A model generated the notes under the pieces. That model saw only the letters and a program-made list of their open reading frames with translations, ran no database searches and was not told the origin of the DNA. Below are positions 1 through 10,000 of a DNA stretch of 64,000 nucleotides, in pieces. This DNA comes from Thinopyrum elongatum (Eukaryota; Streptophyta; Magnoliopsida; Poales; Poaceae): the NCBI GenBank assembly GCA_011799875.1, contig JAAAXO010000416.1, positions 62,001 through 126,000 on the forward strand. The letters run 5' to 3'. Position 1 is the stretch's first letter, and every line of letters starts with the position of its first letter. The position numbers and the translations under genes are program-made.

Positions 1-632
1 ATGAGGTGCGCCTCAAGACCCAGTGGTGTCAGTGCGAGAGACCTCACAAGTATCATTGGCCTTGCTCGCATGTGATGACCGCTGCAAGGTTCAGAAACTT
101 GAACGTATCCGATGGTACCACCGTGCGGTTGCATGAGTTCACATTGGAACGAACGAGATTGACATGGGCTCCTAGGTTTCATCCCTTCCTCGATCAGTCA
201 CAGTGGCCTGAGTATGATGGGCCACACATCGTCCCTGACCCCGAACTCATGGTGCCTACAAAGGGAAGAAGAAGAAAGAAGAGGTTTAGGGGTGACATGG
301 ATGATCTAGCTGGATACACCGGAATGAAACAATTTGGTAGCGGCCATTTCATGGAGGCACCGGACATCAATAGTTGTGGTCAATGTGACGAGCTGGGACA
401 CAATGTTAGGAAATGCACCAAAAAGCCACGGACCGATCCCACTAGTCAAACTGGTGCCCGCAGAGGAGGTACCAGTGGCACATGAGGAGGTAGGAGTGGT
501 AGTGGATGAGGAGGTAGGAGTGGTGCGCGTGGAGGACGGACGAATCTTAGAGGAGCCGGTGGTCGTGGTCGTAGGACGAGAAGGGTTGATAGAGGAAGGC
601 CTATTGACATCTTGCTTAACCCGGATGGTTGA
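1..632 (+). pseudogene. MULE transposase, C-terminal part (5' end outside window)
   Basis: This is the 3' end of a Mutator-like (MuDR/FAR1-type) transposase; the frame is open from the window edge. Near the start is a SWIM zinc finger (C-x-C, then C-x-H about ten residues on, in CQCERPHKYHWPCSH), followed by about 90 residues and a CCHC zinc knuckle (CGQCDELGHNVRKC, bases 373-416). The catalytic DDE core would lie upstream, outside the window. The frame meets TGA at 483-485 and again at 507-509, yet continues in phase as a Gly/Arg-rich tail to TGA at 630-632. Such basic RGG-like tails are common in MULE transposases, so the two inner TGAs look like mutations of Arg or Gly codons. If the first TGA is the real end, the protein is only slightly short. 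Family assignment is firm; whether it is broken is less certain. Confidence 0.8.
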
Positions 633-747
633 AATAATGTGAACGGTACTTAAATTTTTCTTTGTTTAATTCGGTCTTGTTATTTTTTTTTCTTGCATAT
701 ATACATGTTATTTTACTTTACTAACAACCAAATTTTTCTTTATAGGC

Positions 748-1402
748 ATGGCTTCTTCCGGTTCCATGACGAGGCCCCCGTGTGCTAACCGCGAGGACAT
801 GCCGGACAAGTGGACAGATGCCGAGTTGGATAAGGTGAAGGACAAAGATATGAGAACTCCATCATGTTGGTGTGGAGATGTTTGCAAAGTTAAGGTATCC
901 ACTGACCGCAAGAAATCGTGGACGGAAGGAAGAAGATATTTTGTTTGTCCCAACTATGCCTATGATCGTCCTCATCCAGCTCACGCCTATGATGTACCAC
1001 CGGTAAGTTGTTCAAGTTGAAAGAGTATTCAACCGTTGCTACAACTTGAACCTATCTTACTAATGATCACATTTGTTCTTTATTCGTACGTAGTCGCCGC
1101 CTCCACTTTGTAAGTACTTCACATGGATAGATCAAGATGTGCCAGAAGATGTTAAGAAAGATCAACATCGAGATTGTCTAAGGAGGCAGCGGTTGTTTGA
1201 AGAAGCATTTCAGAGAGGCTTGGATGTAGAGCGTCGTGAAAAGGAGAAGATGGAGCGAAAGAAGCGTGAGGAGGAGAGGGCACGCAAGGAGAAGATTGCT
1301 CGTCAAGAGGAGAGAGCAAGAAAGCTTGCAAGGGCTCGTGAAGCCCAAGAGGAGGACGAGGCACGCGACAAGAAAGGAAAATGGCCTCGTGTGACCCAAT
1401 AA
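748..1402 (+). CDS. GRF zinc-finger protein carried by the MULE (two exons)
   Basis: Exons 748-1002 and 1094-1402 (GT donor after CCACCG, acceptor TAG at 1091-1093) give a 187-residue protein. The first exon carries the front half of a GRF-type zinc finger (C-x-C-G, a CKVKVST strand, then GRRYFVCPNY). The second exon completes it (LCKYFTWID) and continues as a highly charged Glu/Arg/Lys coiled coil of about 70 residues, ending in a stop at 1400-1402. GRF fingers bind single-stranded nucleic acid in DNA-repair and topoisomerase proteins; short GRF plus coiled-coil proteins often accompany plant transposases. The ATG sits two bases after a likely acceptor (TATAG/GC), so the gene may be spliced from an upstream exon, possibly on the transposase transcript. 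Its role in transposition is not known to me. Confidence 0.75.
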
Positions 1403-1414
1403 GGCCTTCGTTTC

Positions 1415-1585
1415 AAAAAACTAGTCATGAACTATGCCTTCGATTCGAGAAACATGTGATGAACTATGTCTTTGATTTGTGAAACCTGTCATGAACTATG
1501 TACTTTATTTGTGAAACCTGTCATGAACTATGTCTTCGATTTGTGAAACTTGTGATGAAACTATGTCATGAACTATGTTTGTTGT
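1415..1585. repeat. Short tandem repeat with 'catgaactatgt' core downstream of the GRF gene
   Basis: A unit of roughly 30-40 bp with the core 'catgaactatgtctt' followed by 'gattygtgaaac' recurs about five times with small changes. It lies in the 3' untranslated or terminator zone of the GRF gene. No function is evident. Confidence 0.6.
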
Positions 1586-1654
1586 GTTGTTGATGTGACT
1601 TGACTTGTCTTGAAATGAGGAAGAAGAAAAACAGAGCAAACTCTGCTCTGCTTT

Positions 1655-2015
1655 GCACCCTACCGCCAGACGTCTTGGCGGTAGGATATGAAATCCTACC
1701 GCCATAGGACTTGGCGGTAGGGTGGCGAACTATTCTGCGACCGAAACAATCCCCTGTTCTGCGATAGGGTTGGCCACCCTACCACCAAAGGGGACGGCGG
1801 TAGGGTTGGTCACCCACGGCATGTTTTGCAGCCTCTCCGGTGACCAAATTGGCCACATTTTTGGCGGTAGGGTTGGCCACCCTACCGCCAGAGTGCATGG
1901 CGGTAGGGTTGGTCACCCTACGGCCTGCTGTGCTGCCTCCTGTGACCAAATCAGCCACATTTCCGACGGTAGGCTGGCCAACCTTACCGCCGTATCCCAT
2001 GGCGGTAGGGTTCTG
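1655..2015. repeat. Hairpin-forming CCTACCGCC/GGCGGTAGG repeats, left cluster
   Basis: The motif CCTACCGCC and its reverse complement GGCGGTAGG alternate at least ten times, spaced to form several short-stem hairpins with 8-25 base loops. They lie between the GRF gene (plus) and the next gene (minus), so they could serve as a bidirectional terminator or as transposase-binding subterminal repeats. The same motif returns at 4010-4185, flanking the two minus-strand genes, which argues that both clusters belong to one element. Confidence 0.75.
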
Positions 2016-2226
2016 ATCCCTGTCCCTTTCCCTTTCTTTTTTTAGCCCTTTGCCTTTCCATTTCTTTCAAACTTCTATGAACTAAGCATCCACAAATGAC
2101 ATCCAGAAATGATCAAGTAGCAAAGACATACATAACTGAGCATAGTTCATTACATCCACAAATGACACTTGTTCAAATGACTTAAAACATCTACCAATTC
2201 GAATGACAGGAGTTCAAACTAGAAGC

Positions 2227-2814
2227 TCAAGCTCGAGCATACATTTTATACAACGGAAAAAAAGATCTAAAACGTATAAGACGTTCAATTTGTTCGTCAC
2301 GATCAGGATTAGGCTTCAGTTGATAATCCGAGGATCCCACCCAATTCTCCAACACACCTTTCGTTTCGCCGAACCAGGCCCATCGAGCACGGCATTCCGG
2401 AATCTCTAACATGCCTTGTGTGATTGCCCATCCAATGACCTGTCCGGGTTTTGTCAAGTCCAGCTCGCGGAATTCTTCTTTGCTGACAGAGAACCCAATC
2501 TCAATTGCCAAAGCTTGTCTACAAGCATATTCCATCTCATGCAGCTCATTAAGTATCTTCTGTTTTTCTTTCACAAGCCTCCAGAAAACTTTTTTCTCCT
2601 TAAGATCAGAAGGTTCCTCCTTAAAAGGATACTTGTTGAAATCCATCATGGCCGCATTTGCCTCATCATTGCTCATGAACCATGCTTCAAGCTCCCTCTT
2701 GATACCAAGCTGTCGCTCCGCTACAACCTTCTCACACGCTATCGCCAGACTCTTAGATGCAATGGCACAACACTTCTCATATGCTATCTTCATCTCCGGG
2801 GTCCTATTTTCCAT
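2227..2814 (-). CDS. Unknown MULE-borne protein, paralog 1
   Basis: I do not recognise the family. The minus-strand frame could start at 2838, but the Met at 2814 (MENRTPEMKIAYEK) gives a better N-terminus and a 195-residue protein. It is rich in Glu, Lys and Ala, with probable helices over residues 10-105, and ends with a motif containing LTKPGQVIGW and ARWAWFGET. A second copy of the same plan lies just upstream at 3005-3451: the two share the spaced pattern E-x-D-x-x-x-P-G-Q-I/V-I and the R-W-A-W-x-x-E-T block. They are therefore tandem paralogs inside the MULE, between two clusters of CCTACCGCC hairpins. No zinc-binding or catalytic motif is visible. A helper or cargo protein of this MULE subfamily is the simplest inference. 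Confidence 0.5.
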   Translation of the reverse strand: MENRTPEMKIAYEKCCAIASKSLAIACEKVVAERQLGIKRELEAWFMSNDEANAAMMDFNKYPFKEEPSDLKEKKVFWRLVKEKQKILNELHEMEYACRQALAIEIGFSVSKEEFRELDLTKPGQVIGWAITQGMLEIPECRARWAWFGETKGVLENWVGSSDYQLKPNPDRDEQIERLIRFRSFFPLYKMYARA

Positions 2815-3004
2815 GCTACATGAAATGGAATATAACAAAACTTAACTCAAATGATACAAAACAAACACAAAGCATAACTTATTTAGAAAAACCTAATACA
2901 CAAAGTTCTCACTGGTTCAAATGACATAGGTTACATAAATGATAAGGGTACATGCCATTACAGTCCAAATGACACTACAACATCATGTGTTTCAACCCCC
3001 TCTA

Positions 3005-3451
3005 TTAGTCCATCAACAAGACATCTTTGTCGTACAGCCCCGGGTTGCAACAAATGACATCATTTGTTTCATGGACCCAAGCCCAACGAGTTGCCTGACT
3101 AGGTATCACTGATGATGGTTGCCTAACTAGCCAGTCAATGATCTGGCCAGGGTTGTTAAAGTCCATCTCATTCACTTCATCCCTTGTTCCACACAATGCA
3201 ATTTGCCTTGCAAGAGCGCGTCTATGAATTTTCTCTTCCTTCTTGAGATTGCTTATGTTTTTCTCTTTAGCTTGGTATAACTTAACTTTGTCATCGTCGC
3301 ACTTCGACACTTAATACTTTGAAAAATCTCTACAAGCCGCATTCAATGCATCGACGGCTTTGACCCACAAGTCCATCTTTTCCTCAATGACTGCACGTTC
3401 ACGCTTCGCCGCCGCCTCTGCGGAAATCTCAACAAAGATGATCGATCCCAT
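3005..3451 (-). pseudogene. Unknown MULE-borne protein, paralog 2, with an in-frame stop
   Basis: The minus-strand frame starts with ATG at 3451 (MGSIIFVEISAEAAAK), runs to a TAA at 3311-3313, then continues in the same phase to the stop at 3005. Both halves align with the paralog at 2227-2814: the first half ends in DFSKY where the paralog has DFNKY, and the second half has PGQIIDWLV where the paralog has PGQVIGWAI. The conserved tail RWAWVHETND is present. A nonsense mutation in one of two duplicated genes is the simplest reading; an intron around the TAA cannot be excluded. No function can be assigned. Confidence 0.5.
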
Positions 3452-3569
3452 CCTACAAGTCGAGGGATTACTATAACGGTCATCCAAGGCAAAAATCCTA
3501 AACTATAAACCTAGGACTAGATCGAGCTACAATTCGAGAGGTAACTACTATAACGTTCATGATATAGGC

Positions 3570-3660
3570 ATGTACTTAAGCATAACCTTAACCCTAACCA
3601 TAACCATAACCTTAACCCTAACCATATCATTAAACCTAACCCTAACAAAACCCTAAAAGA
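3570..3660. repeat. Degenerate telomere-like repeat tract
   Basis: About 90 bases consist of variants of AACCCTAA and AACCATAACC, resembling the plant telomere unit CCCTAAA but irregular. It lies just upstream of the paralog-2 gene inside the MULE, so it is more likely an interstitial or promoter-type telo-box cluster than a former chromosome end. Confidence 0.6.
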
Positions 3661-4009
3661 TATTTCTTACTACCCAAACAATGCTAGTGACACAATACAT
3701 TGACAAAGCACAAACATTACCCTAAATGCATCATATACATTGATTTCACCACAACAAAACCATGAACTAGTGATTCAAACAAAATGAGCAAAATGCATGA
3801 TTTGAACCAACCAAATGAAGGGGGGATGGGAGAGGTACCTTGGGTGATGCAAATGCCCACGATCCATGGGACAAATCTCAAGCAATGGAGGGGGATCTTG
3901 GGTGCTTGGGTGGGGGATAAGAGGGGGAGAGAGCTTGAGCTTGAAAGAGGAATGGGGTGAATGAGTGGGTGGGGGTGCAGCACAGCCCCCACCCCTTACA
4001 ACCTTATCC

Positions 4010-4185
4010 AGGAGCCTACCGCCAGACATCCCGGCAGTAGGTTGCAATAGCCTACCGCCAGGGTCAGCGGCGGTAGGTCCCCTTCGTCATGTGTCCACGG
4101 CCATTAACTGGCAGACGGCGTCAGGGAACCTACCGCCAGGAGGGGTGCCGGTAGCCTGTAGATCGCTACCGCCAGGGCCTCCGGT
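4010..4185. repeat. Hairpin-forming CCTACCGCC repeats, right cluster
   Basis: Five to six more copies of the CCTACCGCCAG motif and its complement (GGCAGTAGG, GGCGGTAGG) lie near the right end of the MULE. They match the cluster at 1655-2015 and bracket the two minus-strand genes. Confidence 0.65.
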
Positions 4186-4189
4186 GTTA

Positions 4190-4292
4190 GCAAAAGGGTC
4201 AAATCCCGAAATTTTTCCAGACCGGGGTCAGATCCCGATTTTATACGTGAAAAGGGTCAAAACACGAAATTTTGCCAGCACCCGTAGTGACC
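4190..4292. repeat. Probable right terminal region of the MULE
   Basis: Three tandem near-copies of a unit of about 30 bases (core AAAGGGTCAAA/GGGGTCAGATC followed by CCCGAAATTTT) end at about 4290. Terminal or subterminal position is inferred from the change in sequence character just beyond. The matching left end and any target duplication lie outside the window, so the exact boundary is not fixed. Confidence 0.35.
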
Positions 4293-4821
4293 TATAGAAG
4301 GCTGCCATCCCTCCCTTCTCTCCCCTACTTGAACCCACCCACCGGTCCCGCCGAATCCCCTCTTTCCCCCATTCCAAGCACCTTGACGCCATGGTGCAGC
4401 AATACGAGCTGCCCCTCACCTCCAGCTTGGGAATGATGAATTTGACCCGGGTGAACCGGATCTCCTGTTACCGCATTGGGACCAATACGATATGGTATTG
4501 GACCTGCTCGAGGCGATCGATGAGGACCCCGTAACCGCGCTTGTCTAAATTCCCACGCCTATGCTCGGCCCCATGGCTGAAGATCCGGTTGTCGAGGAAG
4601 AATTTCTTAAAGACGTAATGTTGTGTTAGTTGTTTTCTGACTTTGTGTTGTTCAACAATAAGGAAATATATCAACTTATAGGAAAAAACTTAGAAGGTGG
4701 AGTATTTTTTGCGGGTTTAGAAGGTGGAGTTACGCAAATCCGCTTCGTAAAAGTCCATATGTGTGGCATTACTACTACTTTTTTCTGGTACCACTGCATA
4801 TATTAGTTAGGACAAAAGATG
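4293..4821. other. Unassigned DNA with one short open frame
   Basis: No gene is supported. A plus-strand frame at 4387-4548 lacks an ATG at its front but reads as an acidic, normal-looking peptide tail (for example LLPHWDQYDMVLDLLEAI) and could be a captured exon fragment. The rest (4550-4821) is AT-rich with no recognisable motif. Confidence 0.3.
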
Positions 4822-5050
4822 CTAACCAACTTGTGGTTGGATGGTTAGGTGTACAGTAGGATCCCAGCCATCAGGGTTCAAGTCCTGATGCTCGCATTTA
4901 TCCTGGATTTATTTCAGGATTTCTAGCGATACACGTTCAGTGGAAGGAGACGTTCCCATCGACTACGAGGCACCTATGATGAATTCGTAAAATCTCAAGA
5001 TGATATGCCGGCTCAGTCTCTTGAAGGTGCTCATAGGGGTAGGGTGTGCG
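4822..5050 (+). mobile_element. Au-type SINE (tRNA-derived), 3' truncated
   Basis: The segment contains a tRNA-like Pol III promoter: box A-like TGGTTGGATGG near 4833 and a box B (GGTTCAAGTCC) near 4877-4887. These are followed by the characteristic Au body: GATTTATTTCAGGATTT, GGAGACGTTCCC, AAATCTCAAGATGATATG and GGTGCTCATAGGGGTAGGG. Au SINEs were first described in Aegilops and are frequent in Triticeae. This copy stops at GGTGTGCG and lacks the usual 3' tail, so it is truncated or was joined to the next segment by rearrangement. It is not a functional tRNA gene. Confidence 0.85.
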
Positions 5051-5587
5051 TCTCCAACTGCAGGCTGATGCTTCTGCCGGAGGGGAAGGGGGCGCCTCTG
5101 CTTCCATGAAGCCCAGACGGGGACTGATGATGGTCTGCACTAAAGAAGAACCGGCTGTGTACGCCGGCGTCGCCTCGGCGGTGGACTTCCTAGGACCCAA
5201 GCAGCGGCGGCCTCCCGTGTTCTACTTTCCCTCGATGTTGGTGGCGGATGCCGATGTACTGGCCACTGACTCGTCGATCTCCGAGCAGCCGGCTTCTTCC
5301 CCTGGCGGCAGGACGCGGTTACATGCGCGTTGACAGCGAATGGCATGGTCGCAGGCACAGGAGGGGCGGTACAACGCGGCGTCGTCCATGACAGTTATGA
5401 TGGCCATGCCGCCGTGCTCCCCGCTGTGCCGGCAGGGAGCAACTCGCCACTCCTCCGCGAGCTGGCTTGGATCATCGAGTTGTTGAACCACGCGCCGACT
5501 TGTGATAGCAACTTGCTCCGTCAGGCTAGGTGAGGGAGGTGGAGCAGCGAGTTGCCTCGCTCGTATCCGGCAGACCCGGCGGGCCAC
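5051..5587. other. GC-rich unassigned segment between SINE and Gypsy LTR
   Basis: About 540 bases of GC-rich, codon-like sequence are open on both strands over 60-120 codons, which GC-rich DNA gives by chance. I recognise no domain. It could be a gene fragment moved by the neighbouring elements; there is no splice-site or start-codon support. Confidence 0.3.
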
Positions 5588-7163
5588 TGCTACTTCTTGA
5601 GTTTGCGTTGATTTTTCCCTTGAAGAGGAAAGGGTGACGCAGCAAAGTAGAGATAAGTATTTACCTCAGTTAAGAACCAAGGTATCAATCCAGGAGGCAC
5701 AAGCAAGTCTCCAATATATGCACCTGCACAAACTAACAAACACTTGCACACAACGCGAAAAAGGGGTTGCCAATCCCTTCACGGTCACGAACAAGAGTGA
5801 GATCTAATAGAGATAGGTATAAAAGATAAATAAAAGAGCAAACTAAAGTAAATATAAATAATTGCAGCGAGGTATTTTTGGGTTTTTTGGTTTATAGATC
5901 TGAAAATATATGATGGAAAATAGACCCGGGGGCCATAGGTTTCACTAGAGGCTTCTCTCTCGAAAGAAAACATACGGTGGGTAAACAAATTACTGTTGAG
6001 CAATTGATAGAAAAGCGCATAGTTATGATGATATCTAAGGCAATGATCATGAATATAGGCATCACGTCCGTGACAAGTAGACCGAAACGATTCTGCATCT
6101 ACTACTATTACTCCACACATCGACCGCTATCCAGCATGCATCTAGAGTATTAAGTTCATAAGAACGGAGTAACGCTTTAAGTAAGATGACATGATGTAGA
6201 GGGATAAACTCAAGCAATATGACATAAACCCCATCTTCTTATCCTTGATGGCAACAATACAATACGTGCCTCGCTACCCTTTCTGTCACTAGGTGAGGAC
6301 ACCGCAAGATTGAATCCAAAACTAAGCACCTCTCCCATTGCAAGAAAAACCTATCTAGTCGGCCGAACCAAACAGATAGTTCGAAGAAAAATACAAAGAT
6401 ATCTTAATCATGCATAAAAGAGTTCAGATAAGACTCAAATAATATTCATAGATAATCTAATCATAAATCCAGAATTCGTCGGATCTCAACAAACGCACCA
6501 CAAAAGAAGATTACATCGGATAGAACTCCAAGAACATTGAGGAGAACATTGTATTGAAGATCAAAGAGAGAGAAGAAGCCATCTAGCTGCTACATATGGA
6601 CCCGTAGATCTGTGGTAAACTACTCACGCTTCATCGAAAGGGTAGTAAGGTTGATGTCGAGGCCCTCCGTGATCGAATCCCCCTTCGGCAGAGTGCCGGA
6701 AAAAGCCCCAAGATGGGTTCTCACAGGAACAAAGGCTTGCGGCGGTGGAAAAGTATTTTGGTGGACGCTTCTGATGTTTGGGGAATATTTGAGAATATAT
6801 AGAGGTGGAGTTAGGGTTAGGGGACTCCCGAGGGGCCCACAAGCCAGTGGGCGCCCCCCCGGGGCGCGCCCTGAGGGCTTGTGGTCTCCTCGGGACTCTT
6901 CTGGCCTTCTCTCCAAGTCATGTAGGTGTCTTCTGGTCCAAGAAAAATCATCGTAAAGTTTTATTCCGTTTGGACTCCGTTTGATATTCCTTTCTGTAAA
7001 AGTCAAAAAGAAGGAAAAAACAGAAACTATCACTGGGCTCTAGGTTAATAGGTTAGTCCCAAAAATAATATAAAATATCATATTAATGCATATAAAACAT
7101 CCAAAACAGATAATATAATAGCACGGAACAATAAAAAATTATAGATACGTTGAAGACGTATCA
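5588..7163 (-). repeat. 3' LTR of Gypsy element A
   Basis: This LTR of 1576 bases begins on the minus strand with TGATACGTCTTCAACG at 7163 and ends in GTAGCA at 5588. It matches the 5' LTR part at 12267-12817 closely, including the shared AAGAGGAAAGGGTGA and ATCGACCGCTATCCAGC blocks. A TATA-like TCTATATATT on the minus strand near 6795 is a candidate promoter. Because the other LTR is truncated on its outer side, the target duplication cannot be checked. Confidence 0.85.
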
Positions 7164-10000
7164 AGCATCCCTAAGCTTAATTCCTTCTCGTCCTCGAGTA
7201 GGTAAATGATAAAAACAGAATTTTTGATGTGACATGCTACCTAAGATATTTATCAATGCAATCTTATTTATTGTGGCAAGAATATTCAGATCCATAAGAT
7301 TCAAAACAAAAGTTTAATATTGACATCAAAACAATAATACTTCAAGCATACTAATAAAGCAATCATGTCTTCTCAAAATAACATGGCCAAAGAAAGTTAT
7401 CCCTACAAAATCATATAGTGTGGCTATGCTCCATCTCCATCAGACAAATTATTTCATCATGCACAACCTCGATGAGAAGCCAAGCAATTGTTTCATACTT
7501 TTGGTGTTCTCAAACTTTTCGAACTTCCACGCAATACATGAGCGTGAGCCATGGATATAACACTATAAGTGGAATAGAATATGGTGGTTGTAGAGAAGAA
7601 AAAAAGGAAGGAGAAAGTCTCACATCAACTAGGCAAATTAATGGGCTATGGAGAAACCCATCAATTGATATCGATGCAAGTGAGTAGGGATTGCCATGCA
7701 ACGGATGCACTAGAGCTATAAGTGTATGAAAGCTCAAAAAGAAACTAAGTGGGCGTGCATCCAACTTGCTTGCTCATGAAGACCTAGGGCAATTTGAGGA
7801 AGCCCATCATTGGAATATACAAGCCAAGTTCTATAATGAAAAAATCCCACTATTATATGAAAGTGACAAAATAGGAGACTCTCTATCATGAAGAAAATGG
7901 TGCTATTTTGAAGCACAAGTGTGGAAAAAGGATAGTAACATTGTTCCTTCTCTCATTTTTTTCATTGGGCTTCTTTGGCCTCTTTTATTATTTTTAAAGT
8001 CTGGAGACTCATCCCAACTTGTGAGGCAATCATAGCTTCCATCATCCTTTCCTCACATGGGACAATGCTCTAATAATGATGATCATCACACTTTTATTTA
8101 CTTACAAATCAAGGATTACAACTCGATACTCAAAATATGACTCTATATGAATGCCTCCGGAGGTATAACGGGATGTGCAATGATCAAGAGTGACATGTAT
8201 AAAAAATATGAACGGTGGCCAAGCCACAAATACTATGCCAACTACATGATCATGCAAAGCAATATGACAATGATGGTATGTGTCATAATAAAACGGAATG
8301 GTGGAAGTTGCATGGCAATATATATTGGAATGGCTATGGAAATGCCATAATAGGTGGTTATGGTGGCTGTTTTGAGGAAGGGTATATGGTTGGTTTAATG
8401 CATCGACGAAAATTGCGCGGTACTAGAGAGGCTAGCAATCGTGGAAGGGTGAGAGTGCGTATAATACATGGACTCAACATTAGTCATAAAGAACTCACAT
8501 ACTTATTGCAAGAGTTTATTAGCCATCAAAACAAAGTACTACACGCATGCTCCTAGGGGGATAGATTGGTAGGAAAAGACCATTGCTCGTCCCCGACCGC
8601 CACTTATAAGGAAGAAAATCAAAGAATAAATCATGCTCCGACTTCATCACATAACGGTTCACCATACGTGCATGCTACGCGAATCACAAACTTTAACACA
8701 AGTATTTCTACCAATCCATAATTACTCACTAGCATGAATCTAATATCACCATCTTTATATCTCAAAACAAATGCAAGGAATCAAACTTCTCATATATTCA
8801 ATGCTCTTTATATGAAAGTTTTTATTATATCCCTCTTGGATGCCCATCATATTAGGACTAAATTCATAATCTAAGAAAATTAACATGCTGTTTAATGACT
8901 CTCAAAATAATATAAGTGAAGCATGAGAGTTCTACAATTTCTATAAAATAAAACCACCGCCGTGCTTTAAAAAGATATAAGTGAAGCACTAGAGCAAACT
9001 GCCTAGCTCAAAAGATATAAGTGAAGCACATAGAGTATTCTAATAAATTCACGATAAAAGCGTGTCCCTCTCAAAAGGTGTGTACAGAAAGGATGATTGT
9101 GGAAAACTAAAAACCAAAGACTCATATCATACAAGACGCTCCAAGCAAAGCACATATCATGTGGTGAATAAAAAAATAGCCTCAAGTAAATTTACCAATG
9201 GATTGAAGAAGAAAGAGGGGATGCCATCCGGTGCATCCCCAAGCTTAGATGCTTGGTTGTCCTTTAATATTACCTTAGGGTGCCTTGGGCATCCCCAAGC
9301 TTAGGCTCTTGCCACTCCTTATTCCATAGTCCATCAAATCTTTACCCAAAACTTGAAAACTTCACAACACAAAACTCAACAGAAAACTCGTAAGATCCGT
9401 TAGTATAATAAGATAAATCACCACTTTAGGTACTGTTCTGAACTCATTATAAATTTATATTGGTGTTATATCTACTGTATTCCAACTTCTCCATGGTTCA
9501 TAACCCCCGATACTACCCATAGATTCATCAAAATAAGCAAACAACACATAGAAAAGAGAATCTGTCAAAAAACAGAATATTCTGTGGTAATCTGGAAATG
9601 TCGTATACTTATGTATCATCAAAAATTCTAAAAAATTTGGAAAACCTGGGAAATTTGTATATAAATCTTGTGTAAAAAATTCAGATCAAAAGCGCGTTTC
9701 TTTGATTTTCTAAACTTCTGGCAATGAGCGCAAAAGTTTCCGTTTTTCAGCAAGATCAAATCAACTATCACCATAGACCATCCCAAAGGTCTTACTTGGC
9801 TCAAACACTAATTAAAACACCAAAACACAATTACTACAGAGGTAATAATGTGTATTTATTGAAAAACAGTACCAAAAACAAAAAACAGAAAAATAAAATT
9901 AGGTTGCCTCCCAACAAGCGCTATTGTTTAACGCCCCTAGCCAGGCATAAAACATAGATATAGGTATTGTCATCTTTGGTATGCAAACCATAAGTGGCCC
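7164..10000 (-). other. Non-coding 3' body of Gypsy element A with polypurine tract
   Basis: No ORF here is credible. On the minus strand TAAGCTTAGGGATGC directly precedes the 3' LTR (7164-7180) and is the polypurine-type primer site. Near-copies occur at about 9233-9247 and 9289-9303. Three units with ATATAAGTGAAGCA lie at about 8907, 8979 and 9015. The same features recur in element C (60834-63250), so they are conserved parts of this family. Confidence 0.6.

Noticed and set aside
3570..3660. Former telomere or chromosome-end fusion
   Set aside because: Repeats are short and irregular and lie inside an element between its genes.
4822..4900. Apparent tRNA gene
   Set aside because: Box A/B-like sequences are present but the body is that of an Au SINE, and no cloverleaf with an anticodon arm can be drawn.
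5222..5587. 121-codon minus ORF between the SINE and LTR A
   Set aside because: No domain, no splice or start support; the plus strand is equally open.
7418..9304. Several 60-113-codon ORFs in the Gypsy A body
   Set aside because: They lie in the non-coding 3' body, are on the wrong strand for the element or are not conserved in element C.
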